Shown: in pieces, positions 24,671 through 33,089 of the stretch
Numbering within the stretch: position 1 is the first letter of the stretch
How the letters are laid out: each line of letters starts with the position of its first letter
Origin: Hymenobacter jeollabukensis
GTDB lineage: Bacteria; Bacteroidota; Bacteroidia; Cytophagales; Hymenobacteraceae
Length of the DNA stretch: 64,000 bases
Direction: 5' to 3'
Assembly: GCF_005771675.1 (NCBI RefSeq)
Contig: NZ_VAJM01000001.1
Span: 682,001-746,000 of the forward strand
Position numbers and translations under genes: made by a program
Notes under the pieces: generated by a model
The model's input: the letters and a program-made list of their open reading frames with translations, nothing else
Database searches by the model: none
Told to the model about the DNA's origin: nothing

Positions 24671-27431
24671 GCGCTTCTGGGGCCGGGGCAGCGGGCGGGG
24701 CCAGTGCCAGCAGCTTTTCCTCCAATTCCCGGGCGGCCTGGGCGCAAACGGCTTCGATCTTGGAAAACGCGGCCAGCAGCCCCATCATGGTTTCCTGGCT
24801 GGGGCCGGCGCCGCTGGCCAGCAGCTGCTCGGCCGTGCTCTGCATGGATTTGGTGATAAGCTCGAATTCCGGCGGCATGCCCACGGTGGCAAAGGTGGGA
24901 ATCAGGGAATGCGCGGCGAGCTTCAGGCCCGGCCAGTCTTTTTCGGCCAGGGCCTTTTTTACGGCCTGCACCAGCTGCGGAATTTCCTGCAGATACAGGC
25001 CAAGCATTTCCGCCAGGCGCGCGTCGCTTTTGGTGATGCGCTTCAGGTAGTCCAGGTTGACGCAGCTCCGGGGCGGGGGCGGCCCCGCGGCGGCCGGGGC
25101 AGGCGCCGCGGGCTGAGCCGGGGCATCCTGCTTCAGAAACTTGACGATTTTGCGGTACAGCAGCCGGTCGTCAATCGGCTTGGTGATGTAGTCGTTCATG
25201 CCCACGGCCTGGCATTTGGCCACGTCCACCGACGTCACGTCGGCCGTGAGGGCAATGATGGGGACGCTCAGGCCCAGTTCCTGCCGGATGTAGGCCGTGG
25301 CCTCAAACCCGTTCATGACCGGCATCTGCAAGTCCATGAGCACCAGGTCGTAGGGGGCGGCGCGCAACATGTCCAGGGCCTGGCTTCCGTCGACGGCCAC
25401 GTCCATGTGAAAGCCGAAGTCTTCCAGCAGGGTCTTCATCAGCAGCTGGTTCAGGGCAATGTCCTCCACCACCAGGATGCGCGCGTGCTGCAGCCCCGGT
25501 TCCTGCTCGACGGCCAGGGGCAGGTCGGCCTCGGGCAGGGCGGTGGTTTTGCCGAAGCGCAGCACGAAGCTGAAGGTCGAGCCCACGCCCACCCGGCTTT
25601 TCACGTCGACGGTGCCACCCTGCGCCTCCACCAGGTTCTTCACGATGGCCAGACCCAGGCCCGTGCCGCCGTAGAGGCGGGCAGTGCCGCTGCTGGCCTG
25701 CTGGAAGTCGTCGAACACGGCGCTCAGCTGGGCCTGCTCGATGCCGATGCCGGTATCGGTGACGGCAAACTCCAGGATAACGTGGTCCGCGTCCTGCACC
25801 AGCCGCCGCACGCCCACGGTGATGCTGCCCGCGCTGGTAAACTTGACGGCGTTGCTCACCAAATTGAGAATGATCTGGTGCAGGCGCACCGGGTCGCCTA
25901 GCAGCACCTCCGGGATGCGCGGGTCGTAATCGAGCACCAGGGCCAGGTTTTTTTCCTGGCACTTGGCTTCGAACAGGTGCACCATGGCCGCCACTGAGGC
26001 CGCCAGCCGGAACGGAATCTGCTCGAACGTCATCTTGCCCGCGTCCACCTTGGCCAGGTCCAGAATGTCGTTGATGAGCACAATGAGCGTGTCGCCGCTG
26101 AGCTTGATGGCCGTCAGGTATTCGCGCTGCTTGTCGGTCAGCTCGGTTTTCAGCACCACCTTCGTGAAGCCGATGATGGCGTTCATGGGCGTGCGGATTT
26201 CGTGGCTCATGTTGCTCAGAAACTGCTGCTTGGCCTTCACCGCGCTTTCGGCTTTGGCCTGGGCCTCTTCGGCCAGCACCGTGGCCCGCTCCGCCGCGAA
26301 CCGGGCCTCGATCAGCTCGGAGGCAATGCGCTTCTGCTCGGTTACGTCGCGGGCCACCACCACCACGCCCAGCACCCGGCCTTCGTCGTTGCGGTACACC
26401 GACCCGTTGAAGAGCACGTCGGTGAGCTTGCCGCCCTGGTGGCGCAGGGTCAGGGGCGCGTCGGCCACGGTGCCCCGGGCAAACACCTCCTGGTACACCT
26501 CGCGCGCCATCTGCGGGTCGGTGAAATACGCGAAGAAATCGGAGCCGATCAGCCGGGCGCGGTCCAGGCCGGTGATGTTCACCGTAGCCTGGTTCATGTC
26601 CGTGATTTTGCCTTCCGGACTGATGGTAATCAGCGGGTCGCGGCTGGCCTCGATCAGGCCCCGGGCGTAGTTGGCCACGCGCAGCTCGGCCGCCCGCTTC
26701 ACCTTTTCTTCGTTCTGGAAGGCCAGCTCCCGGTTGGCCACCACCAATTCGGCCGCCCGCTTCTCCTTTTCCTCGTTCTGGAAGGCCAGCTCCGCATTCG
26801 CGATGAGCAGCTCCTGGGCGCGTTTCTCCTTTTCCGCGTTCTGAAACGCCAGTTCCCGGTTGGCAATGCGGAGCTCCGCCGCGCGCTTCTCCTTCTCGTC
26901 GTTTTGAAACGCCAGTTCCTGGTTGGCCGCGCGCAATTCCTGGGCACGCTTCTCCTTCTCGTCGTTCTGAAACGCCAGCTCCTCGTTGGCCAGGAGCAGC
27001 TCATCGGCCCGCTTGGCCTTTTCCAGCTGCTGAAGCGCCAGCTCCTGGTTGGCCAGGCCCAGCGCCGTCGCCCAACTAGGTTCGGCCGCATCCCGCACCT
27101 GGTACACCGCGCCCGAGGCATTGCCGTCCTCGTCCTTGGTCGCCGCGCCGCTGACCAGCACTTGGGTCGGCGCCTGCCGGGCCGGGCGCAGCACGAGCGG
27201 CACGTCGCGGACCGCCCCCTGGGTTACGACTTCGTGGTGAAGCTCCCGCAGGGCCTCTGGCTCGGTAAACAAGCGGAAGAAATCGATTCCCGGCACGGCG
27301 TCGCGGGCCGCGCCCGTGAGCGTCAGCGCCGCCTCATTGCAGGCGACGATGCCGCCCTGCAGATCGACGGTAACCACCATATCCGGGCTGGCTTTCGGGC
27401 GGGCCGGATCATTCGTTTCGCTTTCCGTCAT
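24666..27431 (-). CDS. Hybrid histidine kinase: PAS, repetitive coiled coil, PAS, kinase, receiver, HPt
   Basis: A 921-residue cytoplasmic phosphorelay protein. In order: PAS 1 (about 15-115); a coiled coil of six 21-residue repeats (about 125-255, consensus ELxxANxELAFQNxEKEKRA); PAS 2 (about 256-365); HisKA with His410 (SNMSHEIRTP); HATPase (about 510-625, DTGIGI, GGTGLGLAI); receiver with Asp700 (LVLMDLQMPVMNG); and a C-terminal HPt domain with His841 (LAAHSLIPTF). All phosphorelay residues are present, so phosphate can pass H-D-H within one protein, then to an unlinked regulator. No membrane helix is visible, so the signal is intracellular, for example redox or oxygen through PAS. ATG 27431 is chosen; 70 upstream codons look non-coding. 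It sits beside the stress cluster. Confidence 0.92.
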   Translation of the reverse strand: MTESETNDPARPKASPDMVVTVDLQGGIVACNEAALTLTGAARDAVPGIDFFRLFTEPEALRELHHEVVTQGAVRDVPLVLRPARQAPTQVLVSGAATKDEDGNASGAVYQVRDAAEPSWATALGLANQELALQQLEKAKRADELLLANEELAFQNDEKEKRAQELRAANQELAFQNDEKEKRAAELRIANRELAFQNAEKEKRAQELLIANAELAFQNEEKEKRAAELVVANRELAFQNEEKVKRAAELRVANYARGLIEASRDPLITISPEGKITDMNQATVNITGLDRARLIGSDFFAYFTDPQMAREVYQEVFARGTVADAPLTLRHQGGKLTDVLFNGSVYRNDEGRVLGVVVVARDVTEQKRIASELIEARFAAERATVLAEEAQAKAESAVKAKQQFLSNMSHEIRTPMNAIIGFTKVVLKTELTDKQREYLTAIKLSGDTLIVLINDILDLAKVDAGKMTFEQIPFRLAASVAAMVHLFEAKCQEKNLALVLDYDPRIPEVLLGDPVRLHQIILNLVSNAVKFTSAGSITVGVRRLVQDADHVILEFAVTDTGIGIEQAQLSAVFDDFQQASSGTARLYGGTGLGLAIVKNLVEAQGGTVDVKSRVGVGSTFSFVLRFGKTTALPEADLPLAVEQEPGLQHARILVVEDIALNQLLMKTLLEDFGFHMDVAVDGSQALDMLRAAPYDLVLMDLQMPVMNGFEATAYIRQELGLSVPIIALTADVTSVDVAKCQAVGMNDYITKPIDDRLLYRKIVKFLKQDAPAQPAAPAPAAAGPPPPRSCVNLDYLKRITKSDARLAEMLGLYLQEIPQLVQAVKKALAEKDWPGLKLAAHSLIPTFATVGMPPEFELITKSMQSTAEQLLASGAGPSQETMMGLLAAFSKIEAVCAQAARELEEKLLALAPPAAPAPEAR
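26682..27059 (-). repeat. Six 63-bp in-frame repeats encoding a coiled coil
   Basis: Within the hybrid kinase gene, six copies of a 63-bp unit encode 21-residue (three-heptad) repeats. Because the unit is a whole number of heptads, gain or loss of copies would keep the coiled-coil register while changing its length. Confidence 0.8.
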
Positions 27432-27781
27432 CGTGCAGGGGTTGCCCGCCGGGCCGGCAGGCGTTGACTTGTTTACCGGGAAATACCCCATGCGCCCGGG
27501 CATCCGCTGCAGGCGGACCCGCGAGTGGGCAAGGACGGCCAACGGGCCGTGCTTCAAAAAGGCCGGATCGGGTAAGCTCCAACCGCTAAGGCCCGGGTAA
27601 GATACCGCCTTTCGGGGGCCCGGGCCCGGCGCGCCGCTCACGGGCCCGGCCGCTGCGCCGAATCGGGCCGGCCAGCCCGGGTGCCGCGCGGAGCTGTTCT
27701 TCCCGCCTTACTCCCGGTGACGCGAAAAATAAACGGCAATCTGCCCCTGAGCCCGGGGCAGGAGCCGCTTCCCGGCAAAAT
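27432..27781. other. GC-rich gap of about 350 bp
   Basis: This lies between the hybrid kinase start and the tRNA terminator. It contains runs such as GGGCCCGGGCCC near 27625-27640, but I see no ORF, clear promoter or RNA gene. It presumably carries the kinase promoter, which I could not identify. Confidence 0.35.
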
Positions 27782-27782
27782 A

Positions 27783-27815
27783 AAAAGCCCGTTTCTGGCG
27801 CAGAAACGGGCTTTT
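27783..27815 (-). terminator. Intrinsic terminator of the tRNA-Ser gene
   Basis: A perfect 15-bp stem (27783-27797 with 27801-27815) with a 3-nt loop ends in T-rich sequence on the minus strand, directly after the tRNA 3' end. Confidence 0.85.
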
Positions 27816-27818
27816 CAG

Positions 27819-27906
27819 CAGAGAGGATGGGATTCGAACCCACGATGACCTTTTGGGCCATACACACTTTCCAGGCGTGCTCCTTCGACCACTCGGACAC
27901 CTCTCT
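27819..27906 (-). tRNA. tRNA-Ser (anticodon GGA)
   Basis: An 88-nt class II tRNA on the minus strand. The acceptor stem AGAGAGG pairs with CCTCTCT, the anticodon loop is CTGGAAA (GGA, reading UCC/UCU), a long variable arm follows, and the T arm contains GGTTCGAATCC. The discriminator is G. The 3' CCA is not encoded and must be added after transcription. Confidence 0.95.
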
Positions 27907-27924
27907 AGGTTGCGGAAAGCTGCG

Positions 27925-27932
27925 CAAAGTAA
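27925..27932 (-). promoter_or_regulatory. -7 box for tRNA-Ser
   Basis: TTACTTTG on the minus strand differs in one base from TAnnTTTG and lies about 19 bp before the tRNA 5' end, a sensible distance for a short leader. Confidence 0.45.
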
Positions 27933-27959
27933 CGCGGCATTTCGCACATCTGCAAGCCG

Positions 27960-29063
27960 CTAGACGCGGATACCGGTGCCGGCGGCCGGGCCGAGCGAGA
28001 TTTCGCCGCGTAAGTCGCTCATCAGCAGGCGGCGGGTGGTAGCGGCATCGTGGCCTAGGCCGAGCACGTACATGAGCTTGGTGATGGCCGCCTCGGTGGT
28101 AATGTCCTCGCCGCCGATGACGCCGAGGTCGGTGAGGTGGGCGCTGGTTTCGTAGCGGCCCTGGATGACGCGGCCCTCCTCGCACTGGCTCACGTTAAGC
28201 ACGAACACGCCCCGCGCGGTGGCTTCGCGTAGGCACTCCAGAAACCACGGGCTGGTGGGCGCATTGCCCGAGCCGTAAGTTTCGAGCACGCAGCCGCGCA
28301 GGTCCTCGGCGCCGAGGATGCCGCGCACGGTGCGCTCGGTGATGCCGGGAAAGAGCTTGAGGATGACCACCCGGTCGTCGAGCTGCGGGTGCACGCGCAG
28401 GGGGCCGGCGGGCAGCAGGCGCACCAGGCTGTCATCGAATTCCAGCTCGATGCCGGCCCGGGCCAGCGGCGGGTAATTCTCGCTCTTGAAGGCCGAGTAG
28501 TGCTGGCTTTCCACCTTCTTGGCCCGGCAGCCGCGGATGAGCACGTCGTTGAAGAACACGCAGACTTCGGGCACGCGCACGGTGCCGGCCCGGGGGTGCC
28601 GGGCGGCGGCAATTTCCAGGGCCGTGACCAGGTTGCGCCGCGCATCGGTGCGGATGCGGCCCACCGGCACCTGCGCCCCGGTGAAGATGACGGGCTTGCC
28701 TAGGTTTTCCAGCAGATAGCTCAGCGCGGCGGCCGAATAGGCCATCGTATCGGTGCCGTGCAGCACCACGAAGCCGTCGTACTGCGCGTAGTGCTGCTGC
28801 AGGATGCCAGCCAGCATCAGCCACTCGGCGGGCGTCACGTTGCTTGAGTCGATGGGCTCGGGCAAGCTCAGCACCGACACCTGCATGCCCAGATGGCGCA
28901 TTTCGGGTACCTGCTTGCGGATCTGGGTGAAATCCATTGGCACAAGCTCGCCGCGCTTGTTGACCGACATGCCCACCGTGCCGCCGGTGTACACCACCAG
29001 CACCGAGGCCGGCCGTTCCCCGGCCGCCGAGGCCGGCGCTTCAACGATTATTTGAGGCTCCAA
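27960..29063 (-). CDS. ansA: Type I L-asparaginase
   Basis: A 367-residue asparaginase hydrolysing asparagine to aspartate and ammonia. The first catalytic threonine is in VYTGGTVGM and the second in VLHGTDTMAYSA; VIFTGAQ and NFAVIVLKLFPG-type motifs of the family follow (here VVILKLFPGIT). There is no signal peptide, so it is the cytoplasmic type I enzyme. The only upstream start is TTG 29063, giving about 20 residues before the first strand; a GTG inside PASVLVV would give a more typical length. A CACCTTTG -7-like box lies at 29095-29102. It stands alone between tRNA-Ser and a divergent TetR gene. Confidence 0.92.
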   Translation of the reverse strand: MEPQIIVEAPASAAGERPASVLVVYTGGTVGMSVNKRGELVPMDFTQIRKQVPEMRHLGMQVSVLSLPEPIDSSNVTPAEWLMLAGILQQHYAQYDGFVVLHGTDTMAYSAAALSYLLENLGKPVIFTGAQVPVGRIRTDARRNLVTALEIAAARHPRAGTVRVPEVCVFFNDVLIRGCRAKKVESQHYSAFKSENYPPLARAGIELEFDDSLVRLLPAGPLRVHPQLDDRVVILKLFPGITERTVRGILGAEDLRGCVLETYGSGNAPTSPWFLECLREATARGVFVLNVSQCEEGRVIQGRYETSAHLTDLGVIGGEDITTEAAITKLMYVLGLGHDAATTRRLLMSDLRGEISLGPAAGTGIRV

Positions 29064-29094
29064 AGGGGGGAAGAAAGGGAGAGTTTAGACTGGA

Positions 29095-29102
29095 CAAAGG
29101 TG
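29095..29102 (-). promoter_or_regulatory. Probable -7 box for the asparaginase gene
   Basis: CACCTTTG on the minus strand differs in one base from TAnnTTTG and lies 31 bp before the TTG start at 29063. Confidence 0.35.
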
Positions 29103-29302
29103 CCACATTTACCAGATACCCCCAGATACGCCGGCCGAGAAAAGCACGTCGGGGCCCTACCGGGCCGGCGTCAACTACCGCCGCTCCTCTCCCGCCCGCC
29201 CGGATTGACACCATGGCTTGACTTTTTCTCCCCCTTCAGCCCAGTGAAACGATGAATTAGAACGGGAGCCGGGGTATTTTGTACGACGTCGAAACAAATA
29301 CA

Positions 29303-29313
29303 GAACAGTGTTC
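29303..29313. promoter_or_regulatory. Candidate TetR operator
   Basis: GAACAGTGTTC is a perfect 11-bp palindrome touching the upstream edge of the -7 box of the TetR gene, a position suited to autorepression. The half-site CACTGT recurs as CACTGTAA at 29965-29972 and 29999-30006, upstream of the SDR gene. Confidence 0.4.
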
Positions 29314-29315
29314 AT

Positions 29316-29323
29316 TATATTTG
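29316..29323 (+). promoter_or_regulatory. -7 box of the TetR gene
   Basis: TATATTTG is an exact TAnnTTTG match 25 bp before the GTG start at 29349, directly after the candidate operator. Confidence 0.6.
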
Positions 29324-29348
29324 CATCGTAAACACACCTCCCTCCGCC

Positions 29349-29972
29349 GTGGGCATTGCCGACCGAAAGCTGCGCGAAAAAACCGAACGCCGCCAGGCCA
29401 TTCTGGACGCGGCTCTGCACCTGTTCACCCAGCAGGGGTTTGAGAAGGTGAGCATGCGCAACATTGCCGACACCATCGAGTACAGCCCGGCAACTATCTA
29501 CCTCTATTTTAAGGACAAAAACGAGCTGCTACTGGCCCTGCAAACCCAGGGCTTTGAGCTGTTGGTGCGGGAGTTGGGCGTCATCACGTCCATCGAGCAC
29601 CCGGCCGAGCAGCTGCGGGCCGTCGGGGAGCAGTTTCTGGGCTTTGCCTTCCGCCATCCGGAGCTGTTCGAATTGATGTTCATCATGAGCGGGCCGATGG
29701 TGGCTGCCCAGGCCTGCGCGGGCGCCAATGCCTGGCCCGGGGGTGGCTCGGCCTTCGCGCAGGTGGTCGGCATCGTGCAACGCGGCATTGATAAAGGGGT
29801 ATTCCGGCCGCAGAACGCCGAAAGCGCGGCGCTGATGGTGTGGGCGCAGGTGCACGGCCTGGCCGCCCTGCACTTGCGGCAGCGGCTGGTGGTGCTGCCC
29901 GAGGAACGCCGGCTCCCCGCCATGCAGGAAGCCCTGACCTTGTTCTACGACCTTATCAGAAGGGCACTGTAA
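29349..29972 (+). CDS. TetR/AcrR-family transcriptional regulator
   Basis: A 207-residue regulator with a TetR N-terminal helix-turn-helix (RQAILDAALHLFTQQGFEKVSMRNIADTIEY region, residues about 15-48, with the SPATIYLYFKDKNELL recognition segment) and a C-terminal ligand-binding domain. Start GTG 29349. It should repress by binding a palindromic operator; the best candidate overlaps its own promoter. The two oxidoreductase genes downstream on the same strand are the likely targets. The ligand is unknown. Confidence 0.92.
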   Translation: MGIADRKLREKTERRQAILDAALHLFTQQGFEKVSMRNIADTIEYSPATIYLYFKDKNELLLALQTQGFELLVRELGVITSIEHPAEQLRAVGEQFLGFAFRHPELFELMFIMSGPMVAAQACAGANAWPGGGSAFAQVVGIVQRGIDKGVFRPQNAESAALMVWAQVHGLAALHLRQRLVVLPEERRLPAMQEALTLFYDLIRRAL

Positions 29973-30078
29973 CCCTATTTTTTTACCCTTATTCTAAACA
30001 CTGTAATCTTTTTAACCACCAGTAACGAACGTCTCGGACAAGACCGGAGTTTCTGCTCACTTTCTTTTCCCTTTTGCC

Positions 30079-30834
30079 ATGAAACAGATTCTGATTACCG
30101 GCGGCAGCGACGGAATCGGGCGGGCGGCCGCGCAGCTGCTGGCCGCCGAGAGGGCCGCCCTCACGCTGGTGGCCCGCGACCCCGCAAAGCTGCAGGCCGC
30201 GCTGGGCACCCTGGCCGGCAGCGGGCACCGCAGCCTGGTCGCCGACCTCTCGACGCCCGCGGGCATGAGCCTGGTGGCGAAGCACATCGACGAAAACCGC
30301 TACGATGCGTTCATCAACAATGCCGGGGCGGGCATCTACGGCCGCTTCGCCGACCTGCCCCTCGCCCAGCAGCTCGACCTCATGCACCTCAACATGGACG
30401 CGGTGGCCGTACTGGCCCACCACTACCTGCGGCAGGCCCGGCGCGGCGACGCCCTGGTGAATACCGCCTCGACGGTGGGGCTGACTTCGTTGCCCGGCAC
30501 GGGCGTGTACACGGCCACCAAGGCCTTCGTAGGCATTCTGAGCGAGACGCTGTGGTGGGAAATGAAAGACCGGGGCGTCTACGTGATGAGCTTCAACCCC
30601 GGCGCCACCGGCAGCAGCTTCCACACGGCGGCCGGCGGCGGGAAAGACACCTTCTCTTCCATGCAAACGCCGGAAGCCGTGGCCCAGGAGCTGGTGCGGG
30701 CGCTTCGGCGGCGCAGCCGGCCCCGCGTGGTGTCCGGGTCCATGAACCGCCTGCTGGTGTTTTTCAGCCGGCTGCTGCCCCGTAAAAGTACCATCAACCT
30801 GATGGGCCGGTTCAGCCCCGCCACTGCCGGCTAA
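30079..30834 (+). CDS. Short-chain dehydrogenase/reductase
   Basis: A 251-residue classical SDR. The NAD(P) loop is TGGSDGIGRA at residues 8-17, the NNAG motif is present (INNAGAGIYG), and the catalytic Ser-Tyr-Lys appear as TASTVGL, GVYTATKAF. Substrate unknown; the C-terminal region resembles DltE/YqjQ-type SDRs. ATG 30079. It follows the TetR gene after 106 bp, which carry two CACTGTAA half-sites, and precedes the quinone oxidoreductase-like gene by 36 bp, probably as one operon under TetR control. Confidence 0.9.
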   Translation: MKQILITGGSDGIGRAAAQLLAAERAALTLVARDPAKLQAALGTLAGSGHRSLVADLSTPAGMSLVAKHIDENRYDAFINNAGAGIYGRFADLPLAQQLDLMHLNMDAVAVLAHHYLRQARRGDALVNTASTVGLTSLPGTGVYTATKAFVGILSETLWWEMKDRGVYVMSFNPGATGSSFHTAAGGGKDTFSSMQTPEAVAQELVRALRRRSRPRVVSGSMNRLLVFFSRLLPRKSTINLMGRFSPATAG

Positions 30835-30870
30835 AGCGGCCCCCGTTTTCTATTCTTCCCCCTGCCCGAT

Positions 30871-31872
30871 ATGAAAGCCTTTCTGGTAACCCGCTACGGC
30901 AAAAACGAACCGTTGCAGCTCACCGAAACCCCACCGCCCACCCCGCAAGCCGACGAGGTGCTGATTGAGGTCCACGCGGCCAGCGTAAACCAGCTGGATT
31001 CCAAAATCCGCGACGGGGAATTCAAGCTGATTTTGCCCTACAAGCCGCCGTTCGGGCTGGGCCACGACGTGGCGGGCACCGTGGTGGCCGTCGGGGCGCG
31101 GGTAAGCCGGTTCCGGGTCGGCGACGCGGTGTACGCCCGCCCGGCCGATTTCCACATCGGTACGTTCGCCGAGCTGATTGCCGTGCCGGAAGCCGATGTG
31201 GCCCACAAGCCGCGCAACCTTACGATGGCGGAAGCCGCGGCGGTTCCGCTGGTGGGCCTCACGGCCTGGCAGGCCCTTGTGGAGCGGGCTCAGCTGCGGC
31301 CGGGGCAAAAAGTATTTATCCAGGCCGGCTCGGGCGGGGTGGGCACCGTTGCCATCCAGCTGGCCAAGCACCTGGGCGCCTTCGTGGCTACCACCACCAG
31401 CGCGGCCAACGCGGAGCTGGTCCGGCGCCTGGGCGCCGACGTGGTGATTGACTACAAAACCCAGGATTTCGAAGCCCTGCTCAGCGACTACGACGTGGTG
31501 CTCAACAGCCAGGACGCCAAAACCCTGGAAAAGTCGCTGCGGATTCTCAAGCCCGGCGGCGTAGTCGTATCCATCTCCGGGCCGCCCGACGGCGCATTTG
31601 CCCAGGAAGCCGGCCTGCCCTGGTACGTCCGGGTCGTTGCCCAGCTGCTGAGCTTCAGCATCCGCCGCAAGGCCCGGCAGCTGGGGGTGCGCTTTACTTT
31701 CCTGTTTATGAAAGCCAACGGCCAGCAACTGGAGCAACTCACCCAGCTGCTGGAATCCGGGATTATCAAGCCCGTGGTGGACAAGACGTTTCCGTTTGCG
31801 CAAACCAACGAGGCGCTGGCCTACGTGGAAACGGGACGGGCCAAGGGCAAGGTCGTGGTGAAGCGGCAGTAA
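30871..31872 (+). CDS. NADP-dependent MDR-family oxidoreductase (quinone reductase-like)
   Basis: A 333-residue medium-chain dehydrogenase/reductase of the zinc-independent quinone oxidoreductase type. It has an N-terminal GroES-like domain (about 1-120, with GHDVAGTVVAVG) and a Rossmann domain with GSGGVGTVAIQLAK. No catalytic zinc cysteines are visible. It would use NADPH to reduce reactive carbonyls, enones or quinones in the cytoplasm. Together with the SDR and TetR genes it looks like a small inducible detoxification unit. ATG 30871. Confidence 0.9.
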   Translation: MKAFLVTRYGKNEPLQLTETPPPTPQADEVLIEVHAASVNQLDSKIRDGEFKLILPYKPPFGLGHDVAGTVVAVGARVSRFRVGDAVYARPADFHIGTFAELIAVPEADVAHKPRNLTMAEAAAVPLVGLTAWQALVERAQLRPGQKVFIQAGSGGVGTVAIQLAKHLGAFVATTTSAANAELVRRLGADVVIDYKTQDFEALLSDYDVVLNSQDAKTLEKSLRILKPGGVVVSISGPPDGAFAQEAGLPWYVRVVAQLLSFSIRRKARQLGVRFTFLFMKANGQQLEQLTQLLESGIIKPVVDKTFPFAQTNEALAYVETGRAKGKVVVKRQ

Positions 31873-32069
31873 TACGCCCCGCCAAGCTGCATACTGCTGC
31901 TCGCGCACCGGGCGGCGGCCACCGCCTGAGACGGTTCCCCCGGCTCCGGCCCGGGCCGACAGCTTGCCAGGATTCAGGGCTTACCCCGGCCATACTACTG
32001 GTAGTCCGTCCTTTTTCAGCCGGACCGCGTCTTGTGCCTGCGCCCGGCCGCCGATGGAAAGTCGCCCCT

Positions 32070-32837
32070 TTACAGCTTGAACAGCTCCGCCGCGTTGCGG
32101 GTGGTGGCTTCGGCTATTTCGGCTACGTCGCGCTGCAGCAGGTCGGCGACGCGCTGGGCAATGAGGGGCAGGTAGCTGGGCTCGTTGCGCTTGCCGCGGT
32201 GGGGCACGGGGGCCAGGTAGGGGCAGTCGGTTTCCAGCAGCAGGTGCTCCAGGCCGATATGGGGCAGCACCTGGTCGAGGCCGCCGTTTTTGAACGTGGC
32301 TACCCCGCCGATGCCGAGCTTGAAGCCCAGCTTGATGGCGCGTTCGGCCTCCTCTTTCGTTCCGGAAAAGCAGTGAAACACGCCCGTGAGCGTGCCATCC
32401 TGGGCGGCTTCCACCAGCGCGGCGGTTTCGTCGAAAGCCTCGCGGGTGTGCAGCACGATGGGCAGTCGGTGCTTTTTGGCCAGGTCGAGCTGCACTTTCA
32501 GCGCCTCCTGCTGCCAGGCCAGGGTGGTTTTGTCCCAGTACAAATCGACGCCGCACTCCCCTACCGCCACGAACGGGCGCTTCGACAGCCAGTCTTCCAC
32601 CCGGTACAGCTCCTGCTCGAAGTCCTTGAGTACGTGGCAGGGGTGCAGGCCCATCATGGCGTGGCAGTGCCCGGGGTGCCGCGCCTCCGTCTCCAGCATC
32701 ACGTCGATGCTGGTGTGGTCGATGTTGGGCATCAGGATGGTACGCACGCCGGCGGCGTAGGCCCGCTCCAGCGCCGCGTCGCGGTCCGGCTTGAACTGCT
32801 CGGCGTAGATGTGGGCGTGGGAATCGGTCAGGACCAC
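32070..32837 (-). CDS. tatD: TatD-family deoxyribonuclease/hydrolase
   Basis: A 255-residue TatD-type metal-dependent hydrolase. The HxH metal motif is in TDSHAHIY (H7, H9), Glu in GECGVDLY, His in VLHTREAF, His in HCFSGT and Asp in ETDCPYLAP. The family acts as a 3'-5' DNase on damaged or degraded DNA. ATG 32837; transcription probably starts from the TAGCTTTG box at 32887-32894. The gap upstream is occupied by an inverted tandem-repeat array. Confidence 0.94.
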   Translation of the reverse strand: MVLTDSHAHIYAEQFKPDRDAALERAYAAGVRTILMPNIDHTSIDVMLETEARHPGHCHAMMGLHPCHVLKDFEQELYRVEDWLSKRPFVAVGECGVDLYWDKTTLAWQQEALKVQLDLAKKHRLPIVLHTREAFDETAALVEAAQDGTLTGVFHCFSGTKEEAERAIKLGFKLGIGGVATFKNGGLDQVLPHIGLEHLLLETDCPYLAPVPHRGKRNEPSYLPLIAQRVADLLQRDVAEIAEATTRNAAELFKL

Positions 32838-32886
32838 GGATTTAGACGGATTTTCCGGATTGCACGGATTTGGTGGACGATTGGGG

Positions 32887-32894
32887 CAAAGCTA
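32887..32894 (-). promoter_or_regulatory. -7 box for tatD
   Basis: TAGCTTTG on the minus strand is an exact TAnnTTTG match, 50 bp before the ATG. The repeat array begins 6 bp behind it, so the array's left arm overlaps the -33 region. Confidence 0.5.
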
Positions 32895-32899
32895 GGGGG

Positions 32900-33076
32900 T
32901 AACACGTGACAAGTAACACGTGACAAGTAACACGTGACAGGTTTGGGCTTGACTGGTGACGGGCGAAGATGACTGGGCATTGCGCGAGGCGTAATCGGTG
33001 TACAAGTCTTCCCAATGGCAGGAATGACGGCTACCTGTTGCCTGTCACGTGTTACCTGTTACGTGTCACGTGTCAC
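32900..33076. repeat. Inverted arrays of a 14-bp repeat filling the gap between tatD and a GT2 gene
   Basis: Three tandem copies of TAACACGTGACAAG (32900-32941, last copy slightly different) are mirrored by inverse copies at 33041-33076. About 100 bp separate the arms. Each unit contains the palindrome CACGTG. The whole would fold as a long hairpin. Both flanking genes are on the minus strand. Confidence 0.7.
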
Positions 33077-33089
33077 TTACACACTCCCA

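Noticed and set aside
26682-27059. Minisatellite insertion disrupting the hybrid kinase
   Set aside because: The repeats are in frame, keep heptad register and leave all flanking domains intact.
32900-33076. CRISPR-like array
   Set aside because: The direct repeats are contiguous 14-mers without spacers, present on both strands as inverse arms, and no cas genes are nearby.
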